Positions 9,159-17,623 of a DNA stretch of 64,000 nt are shown in pieces. Position 1 is the stretch's first letter, and every line of letters begins with the position of its first letter. The DNA lies in assembly GCF_027622945.1 (NCBI RefSeq), contig NZ_JAPZVQ010000002.1, positions 415,871-479,870 of the forward strand, given 5' to 3'. The position numbers were made by a program, and so were the translations under genes. The DNA is from Glycomyces lechevalierae. Its GTDB lineage: Bacteria; Actinomycetota; Actinomycetes; Mycobacteriales; Micromonosporaceae. The notes beneath the pieces are model-generated. The model was not told the origin of the DNA. It saw only the letters and a list, made by a program, of their open reading frames with translations, and did not search any database.

Positions 9159-9358
9159 AGGGGGTCACCGCCGAGCGCTCACAGGGCCGAATCGGACAGG
9201 TCCACTATCGCACGCCCTTGTGACGCAAACAGCCTCGCAGAACGTGGTTTGTCGGCTACCCGACAGATCCAAGGCGTCTTCGACGGGGCCCGCGGGCGTC
9301 CTATGAGTAGGGTCGGCAAACCGGGCGTACCGGTACCCTTCAGACACGAGGAGTCGAG

Positions 9359-9565
9359 ATGGTCGCACTGATGCTGGCAGGAGTGCTCATCGGCGCGGTC
9401 GGCGCCGCGGCCGTCCTCACGGGCGTCCGCGACCACCGCCGCCTCAGAGCCGAACGCCTTGCGGCCCAAGCAGATCGCGAGGCGTGCGGCGAACCTATCC
9501 CCAGCGGGTGGCCCGATCCCGGTACTGTGGGAAGACGCCCCCGCACCCCCGAGGAGTCCCGATGA
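9359..9565 (+). CDS. Small single-pass membrane protein
   Basis: A 68-residue protein with one hydrophobic helix (VALMLAGVLIGAVGAAAVLTG, residues 2-22) followed by a basic, charged tail. ACGAGGAG at 9346-9353 is a good ribosome binding site, and TACCCT near 9333-9338 could be a -10 element. The stop codon overlaps the next gene's ATG (ATGA), so the two are translationally coupled. No family recognised. It lies divergent from the SCO2524-like gene and could belong to that module. Confidence 0.6.
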   Translation: MVALMLAGVLIGAVGAAAVLTGVRDHRRLRAERLAAQADREACGEPIPSGWPDPGTVGRRPRTPEESR

Positions 9566-9819
9566 CCACCGGTGTCCTGTTCTTCATCGTCTTCCTGGCG
9601 CTCGCCGTCATTCTCGGCATCGCCGCCCGCGGCGGCCCGAAGCGGCGCGCGGGCGGGTACCGCGGCGACGCGTCCTACCAGCACTCCGGTACGACCTGGA
9701 GCATCCCGGACAACGCCTCGAGCGGCGGGTCAGGCTCGAACGACTGCGGCCCGAGCTACAGCGGCGACTCCGGCGGCGGGTTCAGCGGCGGCGGGGACGG
9801 CGGCGGTTCGAGCTGCTAG
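9562..9819 (+). CDS. Small membrane protein with Gly/Ser-rich tail ending in Cys
   Basis: An 85-residue protein: one N-terminal hydrophobic helix (VLFFIVFLALAVILGIAA, residues 5-22), a basic stretch (PKRRAGGYRGD), then a Gly/Ser/Asp-rich low-complexity tail ending GGGSSC. The start at ATG 9562 overlaps the preceding stop and has GAGGAG upstream. Gly/Ser tails of this kind are common in small actinobacterial membrane proteins of unknown role. It converges with the GNAT gene, whose stop overlaps it by 4 bp. Confidence 0.6.
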   Translation: MTTGVLFFIVFLALAVILGIAARGGPKRRAGGYRGDASYQHSGTTWSIPDNASSGGSGSNDCGPSYSGDSGGGFSGGGDGGGSSC

Positions 9820-10340
9820 ACGGCCTTGCGTTCGTAGACGCTGCAAGGCACCTCGAAGCCCGGCACCACCGTGGTGCGCTCCAGGGTCATGCCCAGCTTC
9901 TCGGCCACGCGGATCGAGGCGGCGTTCTCGGAGTGGATGCACGAGACGACCCGGTCGAGCCCGAGCTCGCCGAACGCGAAGCCGATCACGGCCCGCGCGG
10001 CCTCGGGCGCGTAGCCGCGGCCCCACCGGTCGCGGCCGATCCGCCACCCGACCTCGGTCGCGGGCAGGATCTCCGGCAGAAACGCCGGCGTCGCGAGGAT
10101 CCCGAGACCGACGAGGTCGCCGGTGTCCTGCTCGCGCACCGCGAAGGCGCCCCAGCCGTGCGCGTCCCAGTGGGCTTCCACTTTGGCTGTCAGCGCCTCG
10201 GTGTCCGCCAGGGTGCGCGGCGCGCCGTTCCCGATGTACCGCATGACTTCCGGGTCCGCGTTGATCGCGGCGAGCGCTTCGGCGTCGTCGGTCGTCAAGG
10301 GGCGCAGCAGGAGCCGATCGGTCTCGAGTTCGAGCGTCAT
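9816..10340 (-). CDS. GNAT N-acetyltransferase, RimJ/RimL type
   Basis: A 174-residue acetyltransferase of the acetyltransf-3 class. It opens LETDRLLLRPLTTDDAEAL, the usual RimJ-like start, and has the acetyl-CoA-binding loop RDRWGRGYAPEAARAV near residue 105 and SIRVAEKLGM near residue 145. These enzymes acetylate protein N termini or small amines; the substrate is unknown. ATG at 10340 overlaps the stop of the DUF4233 gene (ATGA), which places it at the end of the valS-folC-DUF4233 operon, where ndk often sits in other actinobacteria. Confidence 0.88.
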   Translation of the reverse strand: MTLELETDRLLLRPLTTDDAEALAAINADPEVMRYIGNGAPRTLADTEALTAKVEAHWDAHGWGAFAVREQDTGDLVGLGILATPAFLPEILPATEVGWRIGRDRWGRGYAPEAARAVIGFAFGELGLDRVVSCIHSENAASIRVAEKLGMTLERTTVVPGFEVPCSVYERKAV

Positions 10341-10774
10341 CGTTTCGGCGGCTTCCCCAGCGCGACTTTGACGTACCAGCAGTAGGCCCACACGAGTCCG
10401 AACACGATCCCGGCCACGCCGAGCGACCAATGGATCGGCCAGCACGCGATGAGCGCGACCTGCACGACCGCGCCGGCGGGCCACACCCACGGGCGCTTCG
10501 TCATGCCCGCCAGCACGATGCAGACGACCGTGAGGACCAGGACGGCGATGATCGCGGGCTTCGCGTCGTCCAGGATCATCCGCATCGGGACGATCGCGAG
10601 CAGCAGCGCGAGCGCTTCGAAGCTCAACGCCAGCGCGGCGAGGCTGCGAGCGGCCCGGTTCGGGTCGCGCAGACCCGAGCGGGCGTCGTCATGAAGCGCG
10701 GTCTCGGGTTCGGTCCAGGGCGCTTCGGCCTCTTCGCCGTGCTCGGGGTGCTCATGCCCTTCGCCGTCAGCCAC
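10337..10774 (-). CDS. DUF4233 integral membrane protein
   Basis: A 145-residue protein with a hydrophilic His/Glu-rich N terminus (residues 1-40) and about four membrane helices between residues 45 and 135 (for example AIIAVLVLTVVCIVLAGM). Sequence pattern and position after folC match DUF4233, which sits between folC and ndk in many actinobacteria. The GTG start at 10774 overlaps the folC stop, and its own stop overlaps the GNAT start, so translation is coupled along the operon. Function unknown. Confidence 0.8.
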   Translation of the reverse strand: MADGEGHEHPEHGEEAEAPWTEPETALHDDARSGLRDPNRAARSLAALALSFEALALLLAIVPMRMILDDAKPAIIAVLVLTVVCIVLAGMTKRPWVWPAGAVVQVALIACWPIHWSLGVAGIVFGLVWAYCWYVKVALGKPPKR

Positions 10775-12143
10775 GGCGGCCCACCAGGAGCTTGCGGGCG
10801 TCCGCGACGGTGAACACCGAGCCGGTGATGAGGACGCCGCCGCCTGATTCGTAGATGTCGTCGGCCTCCTCCGCGAGCTCGATGCCGCGCGCGACGGCGT
10901 CGTGGAGGTGCGGCAGCACGGTGACGCGCTCTTCGCCGAAGATCTCCTTGGCGATCTTCGCGAGCGTCGCCGCGGGCATCGCCCGGTCCGAAGAGGACTT
11001 CGTGATCACGATCTCGTCGAGCAGCGGCTCGAGGAGTTCGAGCATGTGGTCGGTCTCCTTGTCCGCCAGCATGCCCACGACGCCGACGAGCTTGCGGAAG
11101 TTGAACTCCTCCTCGACGGCCTTCGTCATGGCCTCCATGCCCGCCGGGTTGTGCGCGGCGTCGAGGATCACCGTCGGCGCCGTCCGCACCACCTCGAGGC
11201 GGCCGGGCGAGGAGAACTCCGCGAAGGCCTGGCCCACGACCTCGGCGTCGAGCGCCTTCGGCTCGCCGGCCCCGAGCAGGACCTCGACGGCCGCCAGCGC
11301 GAGCGCGGCGTTGTGCGCCTGGTATTCGCCGTGGAGCGGCAGGAACAGGTCCTGGTAGCGGGCGGCGCGGGTCTCGATCGTGATGAGCTGCCCGCCGACG
11401 GCCACTTCGCGGGCCGTGACCTCGAAGCCGCGGCCCTCGGGCACGAGCTTCGCGCCGACGGCGTTGGCGCGGCGCAGGAGCGGCTCCATCGCGGAGCGCT
11501 GCTGCGTCGCGGTGACGAGCGTCGAGCCCTCGTGGACGATCCCGGCCTTCATGGTCGCGATCTCGGCGAGGGTCTCGCCGAGCCACTTCGTGTGGTCGAT
11601 GCCGATGGGGGTGATGACCGCGACCTCGGCGTTCAGGATGTTCGTCGAGTCGGTCTCACCGCCGAGGCCCACTTCGATGACGCCCACGTCGATCGGGGTG
11701 TCCGCGAACGCGCCCATGGCGAGCGCGACGGTCATCTCGAAGTAGGTGAGCGGTTCGGAGGCGTCGCGGTCGACGAGTTCGGCGAGCGGCGCGATCTCGT
11801 AGTACTGGGCGGCCAGCTTGTCCGGCGCGATCGGCTCGCCGTCGATGTTGATGCGCTCGTTGACGCTGTTGAGGTGCGGCGAGGTGAACATGCCGGTGCG
11901 CAGGCCGTGCCCGCGCAGCAGCCGCTCGATCATGCGCGAGGTCGAGGTCTTGCCGTTGGTGCCCGTGATGTGGATCGAGCGGAAGGACCGCTGCGGGTCG
12001 CCCATCATGTCGAGCAGCTGCTTGATGCGGTCCAGCGTGAAGTCCCAGCGGGAGAACCCGCGGGCTTCGAGGAGCGCTTCGACTTGCGCCAGTTCGGCGT
12101 TCAACTTTGTTGTCCCCTCTTGGCGATGCTTGCGAGCCATCAA
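10767..12143 (-). CDS. folC: Bifunctional folylpolyglutamate synthase / dihydrofolate synthase
   Basis: A 458-residue Mur-ligase-type enzyme that joins glutamate to dihydropteroate and then lengthens the polyglutamate tail of folates. The ATP P-loop ITGTNGKTSTSR is at residues 59-70, the Omega-loop region TSPHLNSVNERI near 90, the Mg/ATP-binding stretch VGLGGETDSTN near 155, and DAAHNPAG near 325. Length is normal. It follows valS by 50 bp and overlaps the DUF4233 gene. A shorter start further in is possible because the first residues (MMARKHRQEGTT) are poorly conserved. Confidence 0.95.
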   Translation of the reverse strand: MMARKHRQEGTTKLNAELAQVEALLEARGFSRWDFTLDRIKQLLDMMGDPQRSFRSIHITGTNGKTSTSRMIERLLRGHGLRTGMFTSPHLNSVNERINIDGEPIAPDKLAAQYYEIAPLAELVDRDASEPLTYFEMTVALAMGAFADTPIDVGVIEVGLGGETDSTNILNAEVAVITPIGIDHTKWLGETLAEIATMKAGIVHEGSTLVTATQQRSAMEPLLRRANAVGAKLVPEGRGFEVTAREVAVGGQLITIETRAARYQDLFLPLHGEYQAHNAALALAAVEVLLGAGEPKALDAEVVGQAFAEFSSPGRLEVVRTAPTVILDAAHNPAGMEAMTKAVEEEFNFRKLVGVVGMLADKETDHMLELLEPLLDEIVITKSSSDRAMPAATLAKIAKEIFGEERVTVLPHLHDAVARGIELAEEADDIYESGGGVLITGSVFTVADARKLLVGRRG

Positions 12144-12192
12144 TTGGCAGAGTGAAGGACGGCGGCCGCCGGTGCAGGCGGCCGCCTCCGTG

Positions 12193-14811
12193 TTACGCCA
12201 GTCGTCCGAGCTGCGAGGTGATGCGGGCGATGTCCGCCTCGGCGGTCGCCTTGCGCGCCTTGATCTTCTCGACCACGGCGTCGGGCGCCTTCGCCAGGAA
12301 CGCCTCGTTGCCGAGCTTCCCGATCGTGCCGGAGAGCTCCTTCTCGGCGGCCTTGAGGGCCTTTTCGAGGCGGGCCCGTTCGGCGGCGACGTCGATCGTC
12401 CCGGACGTGTCGAGCGCGACCCTGACGTGGTCCGAGACCGCCAGTTCGGCGGTCGGCGCGAACCCCTCGGGTTCGGCGTCGAGCTTCACGAACGAGCGGA
12501 TCAGCCACTCCTGGTCGGCCAGGCCGGCCGCGTCGAGGCCGGTGATGCGCGCGGCCACCCGCTGGCTGGGCTTCACGCCCTGGTCCGAGCGGAAGCGGCG
12601 CACCTCGACCACGACGTGCTGCATGGCGGCCACGAGCCGTTCGGCCTCCTCGTCCACTCCGGACGGGGTCGGCCAGGCGGCCACGGTGAGCGAGTCGCCC
12701 TGCTCTTCAGTGCCGGTGAGGGTCAGCCACAGCTCTTCCGTGACGAACGGGATCACCGGGTGCAGCAGGCGCAGCAGCTGGTCGAAGACGTGGCCGAGCA
12801 CGCGGCGGGTGTCCTCGGCGGGCTGCCCGCCGGCGGCGAGCACCGGCTTCGTCAGCTCCAGGTACACGTCGAACACGTCGTCCCACGCGAAGTGGTACAG
12901 CACGTCCATCGCCTTCGCGAACTCGTACTGCTCCAAGTGCGCGTCCACCGTCGCGACGGTCCCGGAGAGGCGCGAGAGCACCCACCGGTCGATGAGCGAC
13001 AGGTCGGCGGGCAGCTCGCCCTCCACGGTCGCGCCGCTCATGAGCGCGAACCGGGTGCCGTTCCACAGCTTGTTGCAGAAGTTGCGGGCGACCTCGGCCA
13101 GCTCGAGCGAGGCGATGCCGTCCGCGCCCGGGTTGGCCTCGCGCGCGAGCATGAACCGCAGCGCGTCCGCCCCGTAGTTGTCGACCACCTCGAGCGGGTC
13201 GATGCCGTTGCCCAGGGACTTCGACATCTTGACGCCGTTCTTGTCCCGGAGCAGGCCGTGCAGGACCACTTCCGCGAACGGCGCCTTGCCCATCGCGTAG
13301 GTCCCGAACATCATCATCCGGACCACCCAGAAGAAGATGATGTCCCAGCCGGTGATGAGCGCGGCCGTCGGATAGAACTTGTCCAGCGCCGGGGTCTCCT
13401 CGGGCCAGCCGAACGTCGAGAACGGCCACAGCCCGGAGGAGAACCAGGTGTCGAGCACGTCCGGGTCCTGCGTGTAGCCCTCCGGGGCGGTCTCGCCCGG
13501 GCCCACGCACACCTCTTCCCCGTTGGGGCCGTACCAGATCGGGATGCGGTGGCCCCACCAGAGCTGGCGCGAGATGCACCAGTCGAGCAGGTTGTCCACC
13601 CACGAGAAGTAGCGCTTCTCCATCTCCGGCGGGTAGATCTTCGTCTCGCCGCTGCGCACCGCGTCCCCCGCGAGCTTCGCGAGGCGCTCGACCTTCACGA
13701 ACCACTGCAGCGACAGCCGCGGCTCCACCGTGGTGTCGCAGCGCTCGCAGTGGCCGACGGCGTGCACGTACGGGCGCTTCTCGGCCACGATCCGGCCCTC
13801 GGCGCGCAGCGCGGAGGCGATCGCCGAGCGGGCCTCGAACCGGTCGAGCCCCTGGAACGGGCCGTGCGCGGTGATCACGCCGCGCTCGTCCATGATGAGG
13901 ATCGACTCGAGGTCGTGGCGCTGGCCGATCGCGAAGTCGTTCGGGTCGTGCGCCGGGGTCACCTTCACCGCGCCGGTCCCGAACTCGGGGTCGACGTGCG
14001 CGTCCGCCACGATCGGGATGCGGCGGCCCGTGAACGGCACCTCCACAGTGGTGCCGAGCAGGTGCCGGTAGCGCTCGTCGTCGGGGTGGACGGCCACGGC
14101 GGTGTCGCCGAGCATCGTCTCGAGGCGGGTCGTGGCGACCACGATCGACTCCTCGCCGTCGCCGTAGCGCATGGACACGAGCTCGCCCGCGTCGTCCTGG
14201 TGCTCCACTTCGGCGTCGGAGAGCGCGGTCATGCAGCGCGGGCACCAGTTGATGATGCGCTCGGCGCGGTAGATCATGCCGTCGTCGTACATCTTCTTGA
14301 ACATCGTCTGCACGGCGTTCGAGAGGCCCTCGTCGAGCGTGAACCGCTCGCGGTCCCAGTCGACGCCGTCGCCGATCTTCTTCATCTGCGAGGAGATGCG
14401 CTCGTGGTAGGTGTCCTTCCACTCCCACGCCTTCGCCACGAACGCCTCGCGGCCCAGGTCGTGGCGGGACAGCCCCTCCTTGTCGGCGAGCTGGCGCTCC
14501 ACGACGTTCTGGGTCGAGATGCCCGCGTGGTCGGTGCCCGGCAGGAACAGGGCCTCCTTGCCGCGCATGCGCTCGCGGCGCACCATCCAGTCGATGAGGG
14601 TGTGGTTGAGCGCGTGGCCGAGGTGGAGCTGGCCGGTCACGTTCGGCGGCGGGATCACGACGGCGTAGGGCTCGCGGTCCGAGTCGTCGGCAGCCTTGAA
14701 GCGACCGTCGGCTACCCACTTCGCGTAGCGTCGCGCCTCTACGTCTACCGGCGCGTACGTCTTCGGGAGATGGGTTTCCAGGTCCGGTGTCTTCTTCGCT
14801 GCGTCTGTCAC
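12193..14811 (-). CDS. valS: Valyl-tRNA synthetase
   Basis: An 872-residue class I aminoacyl-tRNA synthetase charging tRNA-Val. The HIGH motif is HLGH at residues 63-66 after PPPNVTG; KMSKSLGNGID lies near residue 528. Between them is the CP1 editing domain, and a metal-binding-type CPRC cluster is visible near residue 194. The C terminus (from about 800) is the usual coiled coil (ERARLEKALKAAEKEL). Length is typical. It is the first gene of the valS-folC-DUF4233-GNAT operon. Confidence 0.97.
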   Translation of the reverse strand: MTDAAKKTPDLETHLPKTYAPVDVEARRYAKWVADGRFKAADDSDREPYAVVIPPPNVTGQLHLGHALNHTLIDWMVRRERMRGKEALFLPGTDHAGISTQNVVERQLADKEGLSRHDLGREAFVAKAWEWKDTYHERISSQMKKIGDGVDWDRERFTLDEGLSNAVQTMFKKMYDDGMIYRAERIINWCPRCMTALSDAEVEHQDDAGELVSMRYGDGEESIVVATTRLETMLGDTAVAVHPDDERYRHLLGTTVEVPFTGRRIPIVADAHVDPEFGTGAVKVTPAHDPNDFAIGQRHDLESILIMDERGVITAHGPFQGLDRFEARSAIASALRAEGRIVAEKRPYVHAVGHCERCDTTVEPRLSLQWFVKVERLAKLAGDAVRSGETKIYPPEMEKRYFSWVDNLLDWCISRQLWWGHRIPIWYGPNGEEVCVGPGETAPEGYTQDPDVLDTWFSSGLWPFSTFGWPEETPALDKFYPTAALITGWDIIFFWVVRMMMFGTYAMGKAPFAEVVLHGLLRDKNGVKMSKSLGNGIDPLEVVDNYGADALRFMLAREANPGADGIASLELAEVARNFCNKLWNGTRFALMSGATVEGELPADLSLIDRWVLSRLSGTVATVDAHLEQYEFAKAMDVLYHFAWDDVFDVYLELTKPVLAAGGQPAEDTRRVLGHVFDQLLRLLHPVIPFVTEELWLTLTGTEEQGDSLTVAAWPTPSGVDEEAERLVAAMQHVVVEVRRFRSDQGVKPSQRVAARITGLDAAGLADQEWLIRSFVKLDAEPEGFAPTAELAVSDHVRVALDTSGTIDVAAERARLEKALKAAEKELSGTIGKLGNEAFLAKAPDAVVEKIKARKATAEADIARITSQLGRLA

Positions 14812-14853
14812 CAGTCAAGTGTAAGGAGCGCGCAGGCAGGGATGCGAAGCGGT

Positions 14854-15774
14854 TTACGCGGTGTCGCCCAGAACCCTTCCGACCGCCGAGGCCACGTCCG
14901 TCTCGCCGTTCGCGACCTGTTCGGCCAGCGCCTCGGGGACGGCGTAGCGGCGGCGCAGCTCGGCGTCGACGCGGGCGCGGATCTCGGCCGCGGCGCGGCG
15001 GCGGCGCTTGACGGCGAGGTGGTCGCCGCCCGCGAGCCAGTCGCGATGCTTGCCGATGGCGGCCACGAGGTCGTCGATGCCCTTCGCCTCGGAGGCGACG
15101 GTGGAGCAGATCGGCTGGCGCCACTCGCCGGGTTCGCGGCGGACGAGGCTCATGAGGGCGCGCAGGTCGCGCACGGTGCCTTCGGCGCCGGGCCGGTCGG
15201 CCTTGTTGACGACGTAGACGTCCGCGATCTCCACGACCCCGGCCTTGACGGCCTGGATGCCGTCGCCCATGCCGGGGGCGAGCAGCAGGAGCGTCGTGTC
15301 CGCGAGGGCCGCGATCTCGACCTCGGCCTGGCCGACGCCGACGGTCTCGACGATGACGACGTCGAAGCCGAGGCCTTCGAGCAGGCGCACGGCCGCGCCG
15401 GTGGTGGCGGCGAGCCCGCCGAGGTGGCCGCGGGTGGCCACGGAGCGGATGTAGACGCCGGGGTCGAGGGCGTGGTCGGCCATGCGGACGCGGTCCCCGA
15501 GGATCGCGCCGCCGGTGAAGGGGCTGGAGGGGTCGACGGCGAGGACGCCCACGCGCAGGCCGGCCTCGCGCCAGGCGCCGATGAGCGCGGAGACGAGGGT
15601 GGACTTGCCGACGCCCGGCGAGCCGGTGACGCCGACGATCGTCGCGTCACCGCCTTTCACGAGGCGCGCGACCTCGGGGGCCTCGGCGGTGCCGTTCTCC
15701 AGCATCGAGATGAGACGGGCGGTGGCCCGGCGGTCTCCCGCGCGGGCCGCCGCCACCAGGTCGGGGACCTTCAT
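14854..15774 (-). CDS. meaB: Methylmalonyl-CoA mutase-associated GTPase
   Basis: A 306-residue MeaB/ArgK-type G3E GTPase that protects and reloads the B12-dependent methylmalonyl-CoA mutase. P-loop TGSPGVGKST at residues 50-59, VDPSSPF near 80, VETVGVGQAE (switch region) near 145, and the base-recognition motif NKAD near 192. ATG at 15774 overlaps the thiolase stop (TGATG), so it is translationally coupled; a TTG one codon upstream is less likely. With the epimerase gene nearby it serves propionyl-CoA and branched-chain catabolism; the mutase genes are not in the window. Confidence 0.95.
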   Translation of the reverse strand: MKVPDLVAAARAGDRRATARLISMLENGTAEAPEVARLVKGGDATIVGVTGSPGVGKSTLVSALIGAWREAGLRVGVLAVDPSSPFTGGAILGDRVRMADHALDPGVYIRSVATRGHLGGLAATTGAAVRLLEGLGFDVVIVETVGVGQAEVEIAALADTTLLLLAPGMGDGIQAVKAGVVEIADVYVVNKADRPGAEGTVRDLRALMSLVRREPGEWRQPICSTVASEAKGIDDLVAAIGKHRDWLAGGDHLAVKRRRRAAAEIRARVDAELRRRYAVPEALAEQVANGETDVASAVGRVLGDTA

Positions 15775-16934
15775 CAAGCTCCCTTGAGGACGATCGCGTC
15801 GCCCTGGCCGCCACCGCCGCAGAGCCCGGCCGCGCCGTACTGGCCGGGGCCGAGCTGGCGGGCGAGGGTCAGGGCGAGGCGCGCCCCGGAGGCGCCGATC
15901 GGGTGCCCGAGGGCGATCGCGCCGCCGTCCGGGTTGACCTTCTCGAGGTCCACGCCGAGGGTCTCGGCCGAGGCCAGGACGACCGCGGCGAAGGCCTCGT
16001 TCATCTCGACCACGTCGAGGTCGGCGGCCTTGACCCCGGCCATGGCGAGGGCCTTGGCGATGGCGTTGGCGGGCTGGTCGAGCAGCGAGTTGTCCGGCCC
16101 CGCGACGGTGGCGTACGACAGGATCTCGGCGGTCCAGGCCCAGCCGTTGGCGATCGCGGTGGACTTCTTGGCGAGCACGAGCGCGGCGGCGCCGTCGGAG
16201 ATCTGCGAGGCCGTCGCGGCCGTGATGGTGCCGTTCTCGGTGAACGCCGGGCGCAGCCGGGCCAGGCCCGCGGCGGTCGAGTCGGGGCGGACGCCCTCGT
16301 CGGCGTCCACGAGGCCCTTGCGGGTCTCGACGGAGGTGATCTCCTCGGCGAGCCGCTCGGCGGCCTTGGCGGCCCGCTGGTGCGAGTAGGCGGCGAACGT
16401 GTCCTGGTCCTCGCGGGTGATCGGGCGGCTCTTCAGGTGGCGCTCGGTGGACTCGCCCATCGAGATGCCGTCGTAGGCGTCGGTGAGGCCGTCGTAGGCG
16501 AGGTGGTCGATGAGGACGGCCTCGCCGTACTTGAAGCCGCGGCGCGAACCGGGCAGCAGGTGCGGGGCGCGGCTCATGGACTCCATGCCCCCGGCCACGA
16601 TCACCTCGGCGGCGCCGCCGCGCAGGAGCTGGTCGGCCAGGCCCACGGCGGTGAGGCCCGAGAGGCAGACCTTGTTGACCGACAGGGACGGGATGCTCAT
16701 GGGCAGCCCGGCCGCGACGGCGGCCTGTCGAGCAGGGTTCTGGCCGGACCCGGCGGGCAGGACCTGCCCGAGGATGACCTGGTCCACCTGCTCAGGGGCC
16801 ACGCCGGCCCGTTCGAGGGCGGCTCTGATGGCGGTCCCGGCCAGGTCGGTGGCCGGGATGTCGGCGAGCGCGCCGTTGAAGCGTCCGATGGGTGTCCGGG
16901 CACTGGCGAGGATGACGGTGTTGTCGTCGTTCAT
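15774..16934 (-). CDS. Acetyl-CoA C-acetyltransferase (thiolase)
   Basis: A 386-residue thiolase that condenses two acetyl-CoA or cleaves acetoacetyl-CoA. Catalytic Cys90 is in SVNKVCLSG, His344 in GHPIGASG, and Cys372 in LCGGGGQG; NEAFA is present near residue 312. All expected catalytic residues are intact. It is the leading gene of a two-gene operon with meaB and is divergent from the epimerase gene, with only 32 bp between the start codons. The same gene order (meaB, thiolase, mce, coiled-coil genes) occurs in Streptomyces. Confidence 0.95.
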   Translation of the reverse strand: MNDDNTVILASARTPIGRFNGALADIPATDLAGTAIRAALERAGVAPEQVDQVILGQVLPAGSGQNPARQAAVAAGLPMSIPSLSVNKVCLSGLTAVGLADQLLRGGAAEVIVAGGMESMSRAPHLLPGSRRGFKYGEAVLIDHLAYDGLTDAYDGISMGESTERHLKSRPITREDQDTFAAYSHQRAAKAAERLAEEITSVETRKGLVDADEGVRPDSTAAGLARLRPAFTENGTITAATASQISDGAAALVLAKKSTAIANGWAWTAEILSYATVAGPDNSLLDQPANAIAKALAMAGVKAADLDVVEMNEAFAAVVLASAETLGVDLEKVNPDGGAIALGHPIGASGARLALTLARQLGPGQYGAAGLCGGGGQGDAIVLKGA

Positions 16935-16953
16935 GGAGACCTCCGTTGGTCGA

Positions 16954-16966
16954 TACCCTCGATCGT
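16954..16966 (+). promoter_or_regulatory. Probable leaderless -10 promoter of mce
   Basis: TACCCT at 16954-16959 fits the actinobacterial TANNNT -10 consensus and lies 7 bases before the mce ATG at 16967, with no Shine-Dalgarno sequence between. That spacing would put transcription start at or next to the ATG. Inference from spacing only. Confidence 0.45.
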
Positions 16967-17395
16967 ATGACGTTCACTGAGGGAATCGGCTTGCGGCGCA
17001 TCGATCACGTCGGGATCGCGGTCCCGGACCTGGATGCGGCCCTGGATTGGTACGCGGGGGCGCTCGGCGGCGCGGAGGTGCACCGCGAGGTGAACGAGGC
17101 GCAGGGGGTCGTCGAGGCGATGGTCGCGTGGCCCGAGGGCGGCACGCAGGTGCAGCTGCTCGCTCCGCTCGGGGAGGACTCGCCGATCGCGAAGTTCATC
17201 GGGACGAAGGGTCCGGGGCTGCAGCAGCTCGCGTTCACCGTCGCGGACGTCGAGGCGGCGGCCGCGGCACTGCGGGCAAGGGGGTGCCGACTGCTGTATG
17301 ACGAAGCACGCCAAGGCACTGCGGGCTCCAGGATCAACTTCGTGCACCCCAAGGACGCCGGGGGCGTCCTGATCGAACTGGTCGAACCCGCATAG
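16967..17395 (+). CDS. mce: Methylmalonyl-CoA epimerase
   Basis: A 142-residue VOC-superfamily enzyme that interconverts (2S)- and (2R)-methylmalonyl-CoA, supplying the mutase. Metal ligands of the family are visible: His in IDHVGIAVPD, Glu/Gln in GTQVQLLAP, His/Gln near GLQQLAFTV and Glu in LIELVEPA. ATG at 16967 is chosen; a TTG at 16946 would add seven residues. GLQQLAF has Gln-Leu where many epimerases read GLHHI/GIHHI, so one histidine ligand appears changed to Gln. It works with the MeaB GTPase encoded on the opposite strand. Confidence 0.88.
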   Translation: MTFTEGIGLRRIDHVGIAVPDLDAALDWYAGALGGAEVHREVNEAQGVVEAMVAWPEGGTQVQLLAPLGEDSPIAKFIGTKGPGLQQLAFTVADVEAAAAALRARGCRLLYDEARQGTAGSRINFVHPKDAGGVLIELVEPA

Positions 17396-17623
17396 GGCCC
17401 TTGCAGTTCGGATATCGGAGAGCGACGGTTCGGCCACCGTGACTGTCGGATACATGACGCCGTTCGGGTGACACCTGGAGGACATCGAAACTTCACCGCA
17501 CACGAGTTCCGTGTCCTTTCAAGGATTTCGACCGTTTTGCGGCTAGTGTTGCGGGTGGTTCGCCCCCCACAAACCCCTGACCTTGCTGTCGACATTCCCA
17601 CTCGCGTCTGCAAGTATTGGTCC

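Noticed and set aside
11818..16389. A 1523-codon open frame on the plus strand opposite folC, valS, meaB and thiolase
   Set aside because: It is antisense to well-recognised genes and is His/Arg/Ala/Val-rich, the typical shadow of high-GC coding DNA.
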